IMG/VR virus record: IMGVR_UViG_3300046794_000699
Span: 1-62,124 of that record
Origin: a virus
DNA: 62,124 bases
Reading direction: 5' to 3' (one strand)
In this document: positions 24,328 through 33,625 of the stretch, in pieces
Position numbering within the stretch: position 1 is the stretch's first letter
Layout: every line of letters begins with the position of its first letter
Program-made: the position numbers and the translations under genes
The notes under the pieces: model-generated
What the model was told of the DNA's origin: nothing
The model's input: the letters and a program-made list of their open reading frames with translations, nothing else
Databases searched by the model: none

Positions 24328-24591
24328 ATGAGACTGATAAACGAATACACCCCACCCTCCCCGGAAGACTTGGAGCGGCTGAAATCAGAGCTGGGTTACA
24401 CCGGCAATCAAATGGCAGATATCGCAGGCGTTGCCAGTAACAGTCAGTGGAGAAAATACACTGGCGGGGCAGAACCGCGCGCAATGTCACCACATATTCT
24501 GTTCTTCATGGCAGCACAGCTCACTCTTAGCGATAGCGAGTTAGATAGAGTGCTTAAGAAGATGAAAGAGATCGGCGCAGAGATTAAATAA
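24328..24591 (+). CDS. phage HTH protein
   Basis: An 87-residue protein of a type common in enterobacterial prophages: PPSPEDLERLKSELGYTGNQMADIAGV then SNSQWRKYTGG, an XRE-like helix-turn-helix. It stands directly before the acyltransferase and may control the cassette. Confidence 0.7.
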   Translation: MRLINEYTPPSPEDLERLKSELGYTGNQMADIAGVASNSQWRKYTGGAEPRAMSPHILFFMAAQLTLSDSELDRVLKKMKEIGAEIK

Positions 24592-24593
24592 TT

Positions 24594-25610
24594 ATGGGGT
24601 ATTTCAGATTCATACTCGCATTATTAGTGTGTGCTAACCACCTTTGGATTATAGGTGGCGTTGGGCGATATGCAGTATTTTCATTTTACATACTTAGCGG
24701 TTACCTAATGACTACAATTATCTGCGATCGCTATGGCACTACTTGGGATGGTGTAAAAAGATATGCTCTAAATCGGATTCTCAGGATATATCCAACTTAT
24801 TTCATAGTTTTACTCCTCACGGTATTATCTATAATCTTGCTGGGACAGGATAATATAAGAGGTATTGACCCAAATCTTTCGATACCATCTACAATAAAAA
24901 GTTGGTTTATGAATGTAACGTTGCTCGGCCTTGACTTTAATATTCAAGAGCGAACAATCCCCCCTAGCTGGACTCTATTTGTAGAGTTATTCTTTTATGT
25001 GTTAATCCCTTTAGCTGTGCGCCTTGGCGCTAAATTAATCACATCATGGCTTTTATTATCAATAGCTTACCATGCTTATTTTTTATTTACCTCCACTGAC
25101 GCAGGGCTTGACTGGAACTCACGATATGGGGACATAATTGCTGGGTCCCTAGGGTTCGCCCTCGGTTGCGCTGCCAGATACTTCCCAATTAATATATTTA
25201 AGTTTAATGGCGCGTTCCTTGCTTCCATTTTTGGATTGATCGTTTGCTATTCAATCCCTTCATATTTCATGCTTACTGGATATAACCCTGCAGAATGGCG
25301 TTATATTTCGACATTTGGTTTCTATTTAACCATGATTTTTTCCGTTATTTTCATAATAAACTCAATGAATAACAAAAAATCCAAAGCGGACAAATTCCTT
25401 GGTGAGCTTTCATATCCTTTATATTTAGTTCATATACCTGTTGGCTTTGTCATTATCAAAGCATTAGACCTGCATCCGAAAACCTTTACAACCTTTATTA
25501 TAAGCTCATTATTTTCTATTATAGTTGCAACTGCGATTCATTTTTCAGAAAGAAGTATAAATAAAATAAGAGACAATGTAAGGCCAGCCATTTCTAAATC
25601 GCCCACCTAA
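24594..25610 (+). CDS. acyltransferase 3 family membrane protein
   Basis: A 338-residue membrane protein with about ten predicted helices, matching the acyltransferase 3 family (MGYFRFILALLVCANHLW, SFYILSGYLMT, RILRIYPTYF, PPSWTLFVELFFY). Such enzymes acetylate O-antigen or other surface sugars. It is AT-rich, lies on the strand opposite to the late operon and is closed by a terminator, so it is a lysogenic-conversion moron. Altering the receptor would exclude related phages. Confidence 0.8.
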   Translation: MGYFRFILALLVCANHLWIIGGVGRYAVFSFYILSGYLMTTIICDRYGTTWDGVKRYALNRILRIYPTYFIVLLLTVLSIILLGQDNIRGIDPNLSIPSTIKSWFMNVTLLGLDFNIQERTIPPSWTLFVELFFYVLIPLAVRLGAKLITSWLLLSIAYHAYFLFTSTDAGLDWNSRYGDIIAGSLGFALGCAARYFPINIFKFNGAFLASIFGLIVCYSIPSYFMLTGYNPAEWRYISTFGFYLTMIFSVIFIINSMNNKKSKADKFLGELSYPLYLVHIPVGFVIIKALDLHPKTFTTFIISSLFSIIVATAIHFSERSINKIRDNVRPAISKSPT

Positions 25611-25620
25611 TGGGCGATTT
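25596..25620. terminator. stem-loop between convergent genes
   Basis: AAATCGCCCA and TGGGCGATTT arms enclose the acyltransferase stop codon. With T or A tracts in both arms it can serve both converging transcripts. Confidence 0.6.
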
Positions 25621-25637
25621 GCATCGAACGATTTTAC

Positions 25638-26561
25638 TTACGTGTATTCCCAGACAATAACAATTCCAGGGGCGCCCATCCCCCCATCCTTTCCACTAGC
25701 AAGAGAACCGGAGAAAGCACCACTACCACCAGAACCGAACCCCGTACCATTTCCACCTGCAACAGAAACATTTCCAGATGAGCCAACAGACGCACCGCCG
25801 GCTCCCAATGGATTACTTCCCCCCTTCCCTGAAATACCCGCCCCTAACGCGAAACCATTTCCACCTGATTCGCCATCAATTGATGAGATATTCGCACCTG
25901 TCGCTGGATTACTTTTGGGCGGTATTGATTGACAAATATTTGGAATGGAAAATGAGTTCGACGCCAACCCAGAGAGCCCTCCTGGGCACGTCATAAAAGC
26001 ACCAAATTTAGTGTCACCTCCCGGTCCACCAATCGTTGCTCCTGTTGGGGTTTCTGACGCAACGCCTCTAATGCCCCCAGCCCCAATCGTTACGGGAATA
26101 GGCCCAGTAATACTAAATTGTCCTTTCCCATAAGATCCTGAATTACCACCAGCAGCAGCTGACACCGCGCCAGCCCCAGGGGTAGCACAACCGCCACCAC
26201 CACCACCGCCCCCCACAGCTTCTACAACCACATACCGCGTTCCCGGCGTGGGTGTATAGGTTCCTGACGTTGTAAAGCGCTGAATGCCGAGCAGGCAGCC
26301 GCCCATCGCCCCTTTGAGCTTATCCAGCAAGCCATTCACATCGCCATCGTCCAGCACATCCTGACCGGTTTTATCGGCGATAAACTGCCCCAGCACAGCC
26401 GCCATTGTCGAGCCCTGGCGCCATACGGTGTTGAGCTCTTCGGACTTCGCCACACCCGAACCAAAGCCCGCCGCACGCGCCGGTAGCGCTTGGTAAGCTG
26501 CATTCGATAAAACGTTGGCATTAGCCGCAGTGCCGAAGGGTAAAAACTCGTTCTTAGCCAT
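25638..26561 (-). CDS. tail fibre with glycine-rich tip
   Basis: From ATG 26561 the product is 307 residues. The start MAKNEFLPFGTAANANVLSNAAYQAL is typical of short phage tail-fibre proteins. From about residue 110 the protein is dominated by glycine (eight in a row near residue 118) with small and hydrophobic residues, resembling polyglycine-helix receptor-binding tips. The start overlaps the DUF2612 stop by eight bases. Confidence 0.7.
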   Translation of the reverse strand: MAKNEFLPFGTAANANVLSNAAYQALPARAAGFGSGVAKSEELNTVWRQGSTMAAVLGQFIADKTGQDVLDDGDVNGLLDKLKGAMGGCLLGIQRFTTSGTYTPTPGTRYVVVEAVGGGGGGGGCATPGAGAVSAAAGGNSGSYGKGQFSITGPIPVTIGAGGIRGVASETPTGATIGGPGGDTKFGAFMTCPGGLSGLASNSFSIPNICQSIPPKSNPATGANISSIDGESGGNGFALGAGISGKGGSNPLGAGGASVGSSGNVSVAGGNGTGFGSGGSGAFSGSLASGKDGGMGAPGIVIVWEYT

Positions 26562-27225
26562 GTGTTGCTCCCAGCAGTGTTCCCCATGCTCCGGTGTCGA
26601 AGCCTGAGATAAATTCATTATCAATATCGAAGCCGAACAGCGGCCCTGACTCGGTGGTGATGGTGTAATTTTTTATGCGGACAGTTGACGGTTTGATGTC
26701 CAGATAACCCAGCTCGATCACTGCCTTCATAACCGGCGTTATCTTTTCCCCGGTGATGTAAACGGACATCGTCATATCGAAATTATCGACTGCGAAAATC
26801 TTGGTTTTTCCGTCGGGGAAAATGATCTGGTAGACGTCGCTGAGCGTCTCGGTGGTGCCGTCCCAATGATTTGCCGCAATTTTCGCGCGGATGATGGTTC
26901 GGTAGGTGTCGTCGTCCAGCTCGGTGAAACCACCGGCATCGAACCGCCCGCGCCATATACCCGCATCAAAGCCCAGTTCCTCATCGTCCAGCGAGAAGTA
27001 GACGCCAGTGATCGGAGTGGCAATCTTCCGCCCTATTCCCACCCACAGCCCGACGGCATCGAGTTGCACGCCCACGGCCGTATCCAGGTCGAAATCATTA
27101 ATCAGTTTTGCTGTGGCGTTCTGCACGTCGATGAGAGGCTGGGTAATGAGAGATATGTGGTCGTAAAATTTCGGCTTGTGCTTGTGATAGGACGTGATGA
27201 GCTTTTGGTATTTCGTTTCACTCAT
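26554..27225 (-). CDS. DUF2612 baseplate protein
   Basis: A 223-residue protein that looks like DUF2612 baseplate proteins (AVGVQLDAVGLWVGIGRKI, FDAGIWRGRFDAGGFTELDDDTYR). These occupy the gpI-like position linking wedge to fibre. It overlaps baseplate J by four bases. Confidence 0.75.
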   Translation of the reverse strand: MSETKYQKLITSYHKHKPKFYDHISLITQPLIDVQNATAKLINDFDLDTAVGVQLDAVGLWVGIGRKIATPITGVYFSLDDEELGFDAGIWRGRFDAGGFTELDDDTYRTIIRAKIAANHWDGTTETLSDVYQIIFPDGKTKIFAVDNFDMTMSVYITGEKITPVMKAVIELGYLDIKPSTVRIKNYTITTESGPLFGFDIDNEFISGFDTGAWGTLLGATHG

Positions 27226-28412
27226 GGGATCACCACCACTTCGACATTATCCGGCACGCAAGCGGCCACAGCGTTGAACCCGATAACGACGTTTGCCGGT
27301 GCCAGGCTACCCGGCGAGGTGCCGATCTGCAGGTCGGTAATATCAAAGGTTGCGCTATCTGCGTTGCCGTTGAGATTGGCAGGCAAGTACAGGCGCGTGA
27401 GGTACACCGGATCGCCAATTTCGATTTCGTTGATGTAGGCGGCCACAGCCGTTTTTATTTCTTCACCCACGCCGGAGGTGTAACCCTGCAGTGCCTTAAT
27501 TTCTACACGGGCGAAAATGTTAACGCTCGTAGGACGGTAGAAATGGATCGGATGAACGATGCCGTATTTGTCGGTAACGTCGATCGGGGTTGTGCCGTAG
27601 GTGCCGCCGCCTGGCGTCTTCTTCGTGGCAATGGTTTTGGCTATTGCCGCCGCGTCACCACCGGCAACCACCAGCGAAATGCTATGCGGAGGCAACCCAT
27701 TGGCATCTTCTACACTGGTGTCGTTCTCATAGCCACGATAGCGCTCTACGCCGTCCAATGTCGCTACGGCGCCCATGATGCCATCGAGCACGGTCAGCGA
27801 AGGGATAGCCACGGATTTAGCCTGACGCTGACGCAACTCCGCATCTGTTTCCACTTTGCGCCCTGCGGTGGCCGCTGCCGGATTGGTTACCGACTGCCAG
27901 CCGCGTGTCGGCGTGCCGATCTCAGTAATGCTGGCGGCCGGTGCCACTACAGCGCCATCAATCTGGCATGTTGCGGTGACGGTCACTGTGCCATCGATAC
28001 CAATCACCACGTTGGCCGGCAGTGACCAGGTGATGCCGTTACTGTCACGAACGGTGCCGTTGGTTATCGACACGCCAACCTGGCCGACGATACGAACATC
28101 AGCCATTGAACGTGACGCAGGTGTTACTGCAATGCCGTTAATTTTGACGTTAGACGCCAATCCGCGCCCCTGTGCTGTTGCTGGACTGAATGAGTTATAG
28201 ACAGCGATCGCTGTATTGTTCGCGTCGTGGATGCCCAGAGCGTAAAGAGCCAGCATCTGGCCGTCTTTGCTATCGGATTCAAGATAAACGTCGTCGCCGT
28301 AAATCTGCTGGAAATAACCAGTTAGCGTATTGAGTATTGTCTGGTAATCAGGCGCGCTGATGCCGCTCGCGGTCACCGTGGCCGCAAGCCCTAATGTGTC
28401 GAGATTTAGCAT
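27222..28412 (-). CDS. baseplate J-like wedge protein
   Basis: A 396-residue protein of the gp47/baseplate J family: GISAPDYQTILNTLTGYFQQIYG at the start, ATAQGRGLASNVKINGI in the middle. It forms the baseplate wedge together with the gp25-like protein upstream. The start overlaps the upstream stop. Confidence 0.85.
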   Translation of the reverse strand: MLNLDTLGLAATVTASGISAPDYQTILNTLTGYFQQIYGDDVYLESDSKDGQMLALYALGIHDANNTAIAVYNSFSPATAQGRGLASNVKINGIAVTPASRSMADVRIVGQVGVSITNGTVRDSNGITWSLPANVVIGIDGTVTVTATCQIDGAVVAPAASITEIGTPTRGWQSVTNPAAATAGRKVETDAELRQRQAKSVAIPSLTVLDGIMGAVATLDGVERYRGYENDTSVEDANGLPPHSISLVVAGGDAAAIAKTIATKKTPGGGTYGTTPIDVTDKYGIVHPIHFYRPTSVNIFARVEIKALQGYTSGVGEEIKTAVAAYINEIEIGDPVYLTRLYLPANLNGNADSATFDITDLQIGTSPGSLAPANVVIGFNAVAACVPDNVEVVVIP

Positions 28413-28765
28413 TATGCCTCGCTGGTTACAGTCGCTTCGCCGTACAGCGTGTTAATGGTCGCGGTGAAGGTCACGCGGCGCGTTGTGGGGTTATATTCGG
28501 TGGTGAATTCCAGAATTTCAGTCACACCCTGTGTACCGAGGATCCGCTCGCGCACCGCCATGTTGTAGGCGGCTGATTTGTGCTTCCCGAGAATCGCCTC
28601 GCGGTATGGGGTGCCCTCGGTCACATCGAGAAACCATTCCCCCGTCCAGAGCGCAAAGCGCGTTTTTACCGCCTGTGCAACGGCCTCCGGGGTGTCTTCC
28701 AAAAAGGTGTTGTCACCCTGACCGAAGGTATAATCGCCGTTCTCGTCCTCTTTTCGGTACTTCAC
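28412..28765 (-). CDS. gp25-like baseplate wedge protein
   Basis: A 117-residue protein with DVTEGTPYREAILGKHKSAA and RERILGTQGVTEILEF, the pattern of small baseplate wedge subunits next to baseplate J. It overlaps the spike gene by four bases. Confidence 0.7.
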   Translation of the reverse strand: MKYRKEDENGDYTFGQGDNTFLEDTPEAVAQAVKTRFALWTGEWFLDVTEGTPYREAILGKHKSAAYNMAVRERILGTQGVTEILEFTTEYNPTTRRVTFTATINTLYGEATVTSEA

Positions 28766-29514
28766 TCCGGGCCTCCTGTCTGTCCGCCGCCAGTTTCTAC
28801 GCCGCCGTGTTTGTGCGTCTGCAGGCTGACACCGCCAGCTTTGACATCGTTCGTCACGTTCACCGGCCCCAGCATCGTCGCCGAGCCGCCACCCGCCCCC
28901 ATACCCTGGGACAGATTGCCGTTAATGGTCACGTTGCCGTTGAGCACGATTTCAGGTGAATTGATCTCGGTACCGCCCTGCGCGCTGGCGGTCAACTTGC
29001 CGGGAGTATTCACCGTGATGTTATGGCCTGCGGACACTTCAATAAATGCAGCGCCGTCGTCGGTACGCAACTGCGCGGCACTGGTACTGATGCCGCTGAT
29101 TTTCTGCGCCTGCGACTGCGGACCGACCAGCGCGAAAGCGTCGGCAAGATGATGCTGGCGTGGATCGACAGGTTCCTGCACCCCGCCGCTCTGCCACCAG
29201 TAATCAATGCAGCGGTCGGCAAATATCACCAGGCACTCGTCACCCTCAGTGATTGGAAACGTCAGCGTGACGCCACCGCCGCGCGGGAAATAAACAGGCA
29301 CATCCACCAGCAGTGGCAGTGCTACCGACACGACAGAGCCGTCAGCTTGTCGTACTGGCACTTTTACCGAGGGCTGTATGGTGGCAGTTACCGCGTCAGC
29401 GTCGAAAGACTGGATAATGCCAGGACAGGCAACACGCAAATCTGTGCTGACAGAATCAGCCACGGCCTTCAATACCAGCTCGGGTGAGTCCTGGCGTTCG
29501 TTGTTGGTTATCAC
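28762..29514 (-). CDS. baseplate spike protein (gp138-like)
   Basis: A 250-residue protein with an OB-fold N terminus (about 25-125, including ITEGDECLVIFADRCIDYWW). A beta-helix follows, and the end is HKHGGVETGGGQTGG. It forms the membrane-piercing tip. Element 1 has a shorter relative at 7201-7854 with the same end. Confidence 0.8.
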   Translation of the reverse strand: MITNNERQDSPELVLKAVADSVSTDLRVACPGIIQSFDADAVTATIQPSVKVPVRQADGSVVSVALPLLVDVPVYFPRGGGVTLTFPITEGDECLVIFADRCIDYWWQSGGVQEPVDPRQHHLADAFALVGPQSQAQKISGISTSAAQLRTDDGAAFIEVSAGHNITVNTPGKLTASAQGGTEINSPEIVLNGNVTINGNLSQGMGAGGGSATMLGPVNVTNDVKAGGVSLQTHKHGGVETGGGQTGGPE

Positions 29515-29515
29515 G

Positions 29516-30460
29516 TTATGCTCCTGCCCGGATGGTGGATTGACTTAACAGACCCGCGCCGCCCTTGGCAATACAGATCATATCCTGATAGTAGGCATTG
29601 GCACGCGTATCGCCGTAATAGCCGATGTTCTTCACGATGTAATCGCCATCCATGTCCAGAACTGCCGGCTGCTGTAGCGATGCGCCCGCCGTGCTGCCGG
29701 TGGCGATCTCTTGGTTGGACAGGCCCACCAGATTGATAGATTTGTTATCAAGGCGGATCAGCGTGTCGAGCTGGATATTCGGGTTAATCAGGCATTTCAC
29801 ATTAATGCCGCCGTTGATAGTCTGCTCTGGCATGCCGATCAGGCCCGTCTGCGCGTTCAGCACAATGGCCTCGGCCAGATAGGCGTTTTCCGGCACCATC
29901 TGCAGGCGACCGTTCTCGTAGCGCCATGTCGCCTTACACTGCGCGGCCAGATTGGAAACCTCATCACGGTGCATGCCGAACATCGGCTTACCGCGCGGGG
30001 CTTTCGTTGTTGCGAACTCCGGCACCGCACCGGCGACGATGTCGTAAACACCGATCGGTTTCATCAGCGCGGCGTGCACGTCCTGTTGGGTGTAACCAGC
30101 GGCCAGAGTGGTATTCATCACGGCAAAGTTATGCGCCTGATCGCTGTCGGCCGCCTGGATAACCGAATAGGTATCTGTGGGGTTTTCACGGCCGCCGTAG
30201 GAGTATTGGGTTTGCCCGGAAAAAATCAGGCCGAAGTTGTCCTGATAGCCAGCGATAAACTTAATCTGTGTGAATTCGTTCTGCCTGATTCTGCTGGCGG
30301 TGTTTCGACTCAGGTTATAAATCTTGAACATGCCCGTCGCCGGATAGCTGATATCGGGCCTGCTGATATTGAAGTTGATTTTCAAGTCCGACAGCTCCAA
30401 CCCCTCACCGGCATCATTGGCGACGATCAGGCTGCATTTTCGCATCCAGTTAATGGTCAT
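29516..30460 (-). CDS. baseplate hub protein (gp27-like)
   Basis: A 314-residue protein beginning NWMRKCSLIVANDAGEGLELSDLKI, with INFNISRPDISYPATGMFKIYNLS, a hub-type beta start shared by many contractile phages. It joins tube and spike. The relative in element 1 is at 6341-7189. Confidence 0.75.
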   Translation of the reverse strand: MTINWMRKCSLIVANDAGEGLELSDLKINFNISRPDISYPATGMFKIYNLSRNTASRIRQNEFTQIKFIAGYQDNFGLIFSGQTQYSYGGRENPTDTYSVIQAADSDQAHNFAVMNTTLAAGYTQQDVHAALMKPIGVYDIVAGAVPEFATTKAPRGKPMFGMHRDEVSNLAAQCKATWRYENGRLQMVPENAYLAEAIVLNAQTGLIGMPEQTINGGINVKCLINPNIQLDTLIRLDNKSINLVGLSNQEIATGSTAGASLQQPAVLDMDGDYIVKNIGYYGDTRANAYYQDMICIAKGGAGLLSQSTIRAGA

Positions 30461-30472
30461 GACCGCTCCATG

Positions 30473-30493
30473 AAAAAACCGCCCGGAGGCGGT
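30473..30493 (-). terminator. intrinsic terminator within the late operon
   Basis: On the minus strand ACCGCC-tccg-GGCGGT followed by six T, at the stop codon of the 101-residue gene. It would stop unmodified polymerase before the hub gene. Confidence 0.65.
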
Positions 30494-30798
30494 CAGTCAG
30501 TCAGAAAATAAAGGTGGGATTCAATACCCAGATTTGTTGAGGTTGGGGGTGCCAGCACAGCGGGATCGGACATCACGAACAACTGGCCACCGATGCCCAG
30601 ATAACGATACTGCGCCAGCAGGTCAGCACCGGCCACCAGAGGAATACCCTGAATAATCGGCGTTCTGTCGTTGCTGGCGATATCCAGTACCCAGCCAGCC
30701 ACATCACGCCAAACCAGCGTGAGCTGGTACTGCACACCGGCCAACTGAATAGCAAACTGCTGCGATACCGGCGTAAGCGGGATTTCAACCAATGCCAA
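30493..30798 (-). CDS. small baseplate-region protein
   Basis: A 101-residue beta-rich protein (FAIQLAGVQYQLTLVWRD, IIQGIPLVAGADLLAQYRYLGIGG) of a type constant in this position in contractile phages. It overlaps the Dit-like gene by 14 bases and ends at an intrinsic terminator. Probably a tail-hub component. Confidence 0.65.
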   Translation of the reverse strand: MALVEIPLTPVSQQFAIQLAGVQYQLTLVWRDVAGWVLDIASNDRTPIIQGIPLVAGADLLAQYRYLGIGGQLFVMSDPAVLAPPTSTNLGIESHLYFLTD

Positions 30799-31381
30799 GG
30801 AAACCTCCCGCAGACTTTAAAATGCTCTGCTGCTTATCGGGTGTCGTGGGGTTCTTCAGTCCGGTATTGCTCACGCCGCCGGTATCCTGCGGTGACTGCA
30901 TGTTTTCCGCCGGTGTCGTGCTGACCTTTTGCGTTTCGGTAATAATTAACTCGCGCAAGGTGAGCGTAGTCATCAACACGTTTTCGCTGGTTCTGTCGGT
31001 CAGCACCTCAATCGCGCGGATCAGCATGTTTTTGTACTGGCGCTTGCCTGTCGTCACCGCAAAAGGCACTTTGCTTTTTTTCAGGTCGAGCAACTGCTGA
31101 TAGATATCCTCCGGGCTTGTGCCCAACGATAAACCGGTACTGACGTTAAACACCTCCGTCGTGTCGATACCGTCGATCAGCGAACCACCACCGGCAAAGC
31201 CCAACTCCATTGTCACTTCAGACGGGCGATCATAAGCGTGGTCACTCGTTGGCGCGCCGAGTTCCACCGGATGCTCGGTGACCTCGGTCGCGTCCATGTG
31301 CTTCTCGCTGATCGCCACACTTGGCACAATGACGCCAATCCGTCGTCGCTGCTGAGAAAACAGCACAGATAAAATATCCAT
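30785..31381 (-). CDS. Dit-like baseplate protein
   Basis: A 198-residue protein with VTEHPVELGAPTSDHAYDRPSEV, KSKVPFAVTTGKRQYKNMLI and MTTLTLRELIITETQ, the Dit N-terminal pattern. It forms the ring between tube and hub. Its start shares a base with the tape-measure stop. The last 45 residues look disordered. Confidence 0.75.
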   Translation of the reverse strand: MDILSVLFSQQRRRIGVIVPSVAISEKHMDATEVTEHPVELGAPTSDHAYDRPSEVTMELGFAGGGSLIDGIDTTEVFNVSTGLSLGTSPEDIYQQLLDLKKSKVPFAVTTGKRQYKNMLIRAIEVLTDRTSENVLMTTLTLRELIITETQKVSTTPAENMQSPQDTGGVSNTGLKNPTTPDKQQSILKSAGGFLGIG

Positions 31382-33393
31382 CAGCCCACCTGTGTTTGTA
31401 GGTTGCGTGTCTGCCGACGATACACACCCTCGACCGCGTTACCGGTGAGGCGTGCGGTTTCACGCGGATCCCCGCCACCCTGCACATTGATATTGAACAC
31501 CGGGTTATTTGCCCCACCAGAAGCGCCCACAGTTGACTGTGCCGCCTTGAGCACCATCTCTGGTGCGTAGGGGTTCTTGCCGTTCTCAATCTGCGTTATG
31601 CCATTCATCAGTGTTGCCAGCACCTGCGGATCATGAATATTCAGCGAGTCGCCACGGCCAACGCCGAGCATTTTGCTCAGCTTGTCGATGTAGCCCTGGG
31701 TGTTGTTCTCACTGGCCGGTGCGAAGCGGCTGATGATGGCCTCGACCGATTGCAGCTTTTGATAACCTGCAGCTTTCGATGTGCCGTTGTAATACGCCTT
31801 GATCTGCTTACCCAGAGCGGAGAACCCCTCAAAGGCTGAGTTAAACCGGGCAAAGCGCGGGGTAGCATGATTTTCCAGCGCAGCGCCGTTCTGCCCGACG
31901 TAATTCAGATTGCCGGGGTTGTTGTTGCGGATCCCGCGCGGAGCAGAAGCAGACTGAGCATGTTGTTCTGGCTCATCGCGACGCCAAGGAAGAATTTTTT
32001 TCCCCCATTCGTCCACGGTGTCAGAGCCAGGTAATTTATTTAGAAAATTGGCAACCGGGTTATTTTTCAGCCATGAATATTTCTCTTCAAGTGGCTTGGC
32101 GATGTGCTCCTCAATGGCCAGCAGTGCGCCAATAGTGCCGACCTTACCCAGCCCCTTTAATGCACCAGATAACCCGCCAACACTGCTGGTAACCGAACCG
32201 ATAGCTTTAATCATCCGAGCTGCCCAGGTCACTGCCATGAAGCCGGCAAAGATTTCCAGCGCTGTCTGCCAGCCTCCGATTGCCGCAGCCCCTTTATCGA
32301 ACCAACTAACAATATCTTTTATCGCTACAATGGCTTTATCGATGCTGGGTTGCCACTTCGCCCAGTCAATCAGGCTGTCACCGCCTTCTTTCCATGTGCG
32401 ATAGTCGTCGTACAGCAGTATCAGAGTGGCGACAAGCGCGGAAATCATCCCTATCGGTGATTTAACGAAGGCGCTGTTCAAGATGCGCCAAGCTACCAGC
32501 AGGCCGCCGAATAGCTTGATCAGGTTTTTTGTGCTGTCATCGAGCTTCCCCCACCACTTCATCAGATCGCCAACACCCTGAATGCCCCGGTAAACCAGCC
32601 TCATAATACTGTCAGCCAACGACAGTACTTTTTTCAGCACAGCGGTTATCGTGCCCTCAATTTTGGGGAAGTTAAGCAGAATGTTTTTGCGAAAACTTTC
32701 AAGATTACCGGCCAGTCCACCCGCGAGATTACCGCCTATTTTGTCGCGCATGATGCCGAACAGACTCGTAAGCCCACGCATTTGGGTCATGAATTTGTTG
32801 GACTGCTCCGCCGCTTTCTGCGAATCAAACCCCGTCGCCTGCAGCATGCCCTGATAATCTGACGTGAACCCCTGCACACCTCGACGCATGGCCAGCAGCG
32901 TATTCTCGTCAATACCAAGGATCTGCGCATACTGGTTGGCGCGGTAGTACGGCATTTTCGCCAGCTTATCGCCGACCAGAGTCACCAGTTGCGCCGTATC
33001 GCGCAGCTTGCCGTTGGCATCACGCGTCTGGATACCCAGGTTACGCAGGAATCCTTCAGCGCCTGGCGTAGAGCGCAGGAAGCGTGCCAGATTGTCCAGC
33101 GTTCCGTTGAATCCCTCCACGCTGCCGCCTGCCTGGCTGAAGGCGTAACCGATGGCCCTGATATTGTTCGCTGTTGCGCCGGTGCGCTGAGACTGCCAAT
33201 AGAGTTTGTCGAGGCCGCTGGCGATCTTGGTGGTGAAACCGACAACGGTCAGCGCTGCAGCCTCGACCGCCACACCCATTTTGATTACGTTAAGCGTGAC
33301 GCCAGAAACCACCGCCTCAAACTTGCGGCCACCGGCTTCATCGATATCGAACCCCAGCGAAATCAGAAAGTCCTTGATGGTTTCAGCGTTCAT
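31381..33393 (-). CDS. tail tape measure protein with lysozyme-like C-terminal part
   Basis: A 670-residue protein with N-terminal helices, hydrophobic segments at about 290-330 and 375-400, and a C-terminal domain beginning RGIRNNNPGN at 486-495. It sets tail length and may open the cell wall. The start is overlapped by the -1 extension of the chaperone. The relative in element 1 is at 7851-9665. Confidence 0.8.
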   Translation of the reverse strand: MNAETIKDFLISLGFDIDEAGGRKFEAVVSGVTLNVIKMGVAVEAAALTVVGFTTKIASGLDKLYWQSQRTGATANNIRAIGYAFSQAGGSVEGFNGTLDNLARFLRSTPGAEGFLRNLGIQTRDANGKLRDTAQLVTLVGDKLAKMPYYRANQYAQILGIDENTLLAMRRGVQGFTSDYQGMLQATGFDSQKAAEQSNKFMTQMRGLTSLFGIMRDKIGGNLAGGLAGNLESFRKNILLNFPKIEGTITAVLKKVLSLADSIMRLVYRGIQGVGDLMKWWGKLDDSTKNLIKLFGGLLVAWRILNSAFVKSPIGMISALVATLILLYDDYRTWKEGGDSLIDWAKWQPSIDKAIVAIKDIVSWFDKGAAAIGGWQTALEIFAGFMAVTWAARMIKAIGSVTSSVGGLSGALKGLGKVGTIGALLAIEEHIAKPLEEKYSWLKNNPVANFLNKLPGSDTVDEWGKKILPWRRDEPEQHAQSASAPRGIRNNNPGNLNYVGQNGAALENHATPRFARFNSAFEGFSALGKQIKAYYNGTSKAAGYQKLQSVEAIISRFAPASENNTQGYIDKLSKMLGVGRGDSLNIHDPQVLATLMNGITQIENGKNPYAPEMVLKAAQSTVGASGGANNPVFNINVQGGGDPRETARLTGNAVEGVYRRQTRNLQTQVG

Positions 33394-33625
33394 TATCTTC
33401 CTGCCATTTTTTTATCAGGTAATTGTTTTCCGCCTCAACATCGAGCGACTCATTCATCAGGGCGATATCGGCCAGCGTCAGCGATCCGTCCTTTATCGAC
33501 TCGTAGCTGCACATACGGGCATGCACCGGGCGCAGCAAGTAACTGCGCCCTTTCGCCAGAGATTCAAGCGCTAAGCCGGTTGCACGTCCGTATTGGTTTC
33601 GCTCGCGGGGAGTGCGGGAAAAAAA
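33383..33625 (-). CDS. -1 frameshift extension of tail assembly chaperone
   Basis: After a -1 slip on T TTT TTT the frame reads through RERNQYG, LALESLAKGRSYLLRPVHARM and LTLADIALMNESLDVE to a TGA at 33383-33385, overlapping the tape-measure start by 11 bases. There is no ribosome binding site for separate expression. This is the usual T-domain arrangement of lambda-G/GT-type chaperones. Confidence 0.75.
   Translation of the reverse strand, partial: FFSRTPRERNQYGRATGLALESLAKGRSYLLRPVHARMCSYESIKDGSLTLADIALMNESLDVEAENNYLIKKWQEDNER

Noticed and set aside
25642-25996. Proline-rich plus-strand frames
   Set aside because: They are the antisense of the glycine-rich tail fibre gene, which explains the composition.
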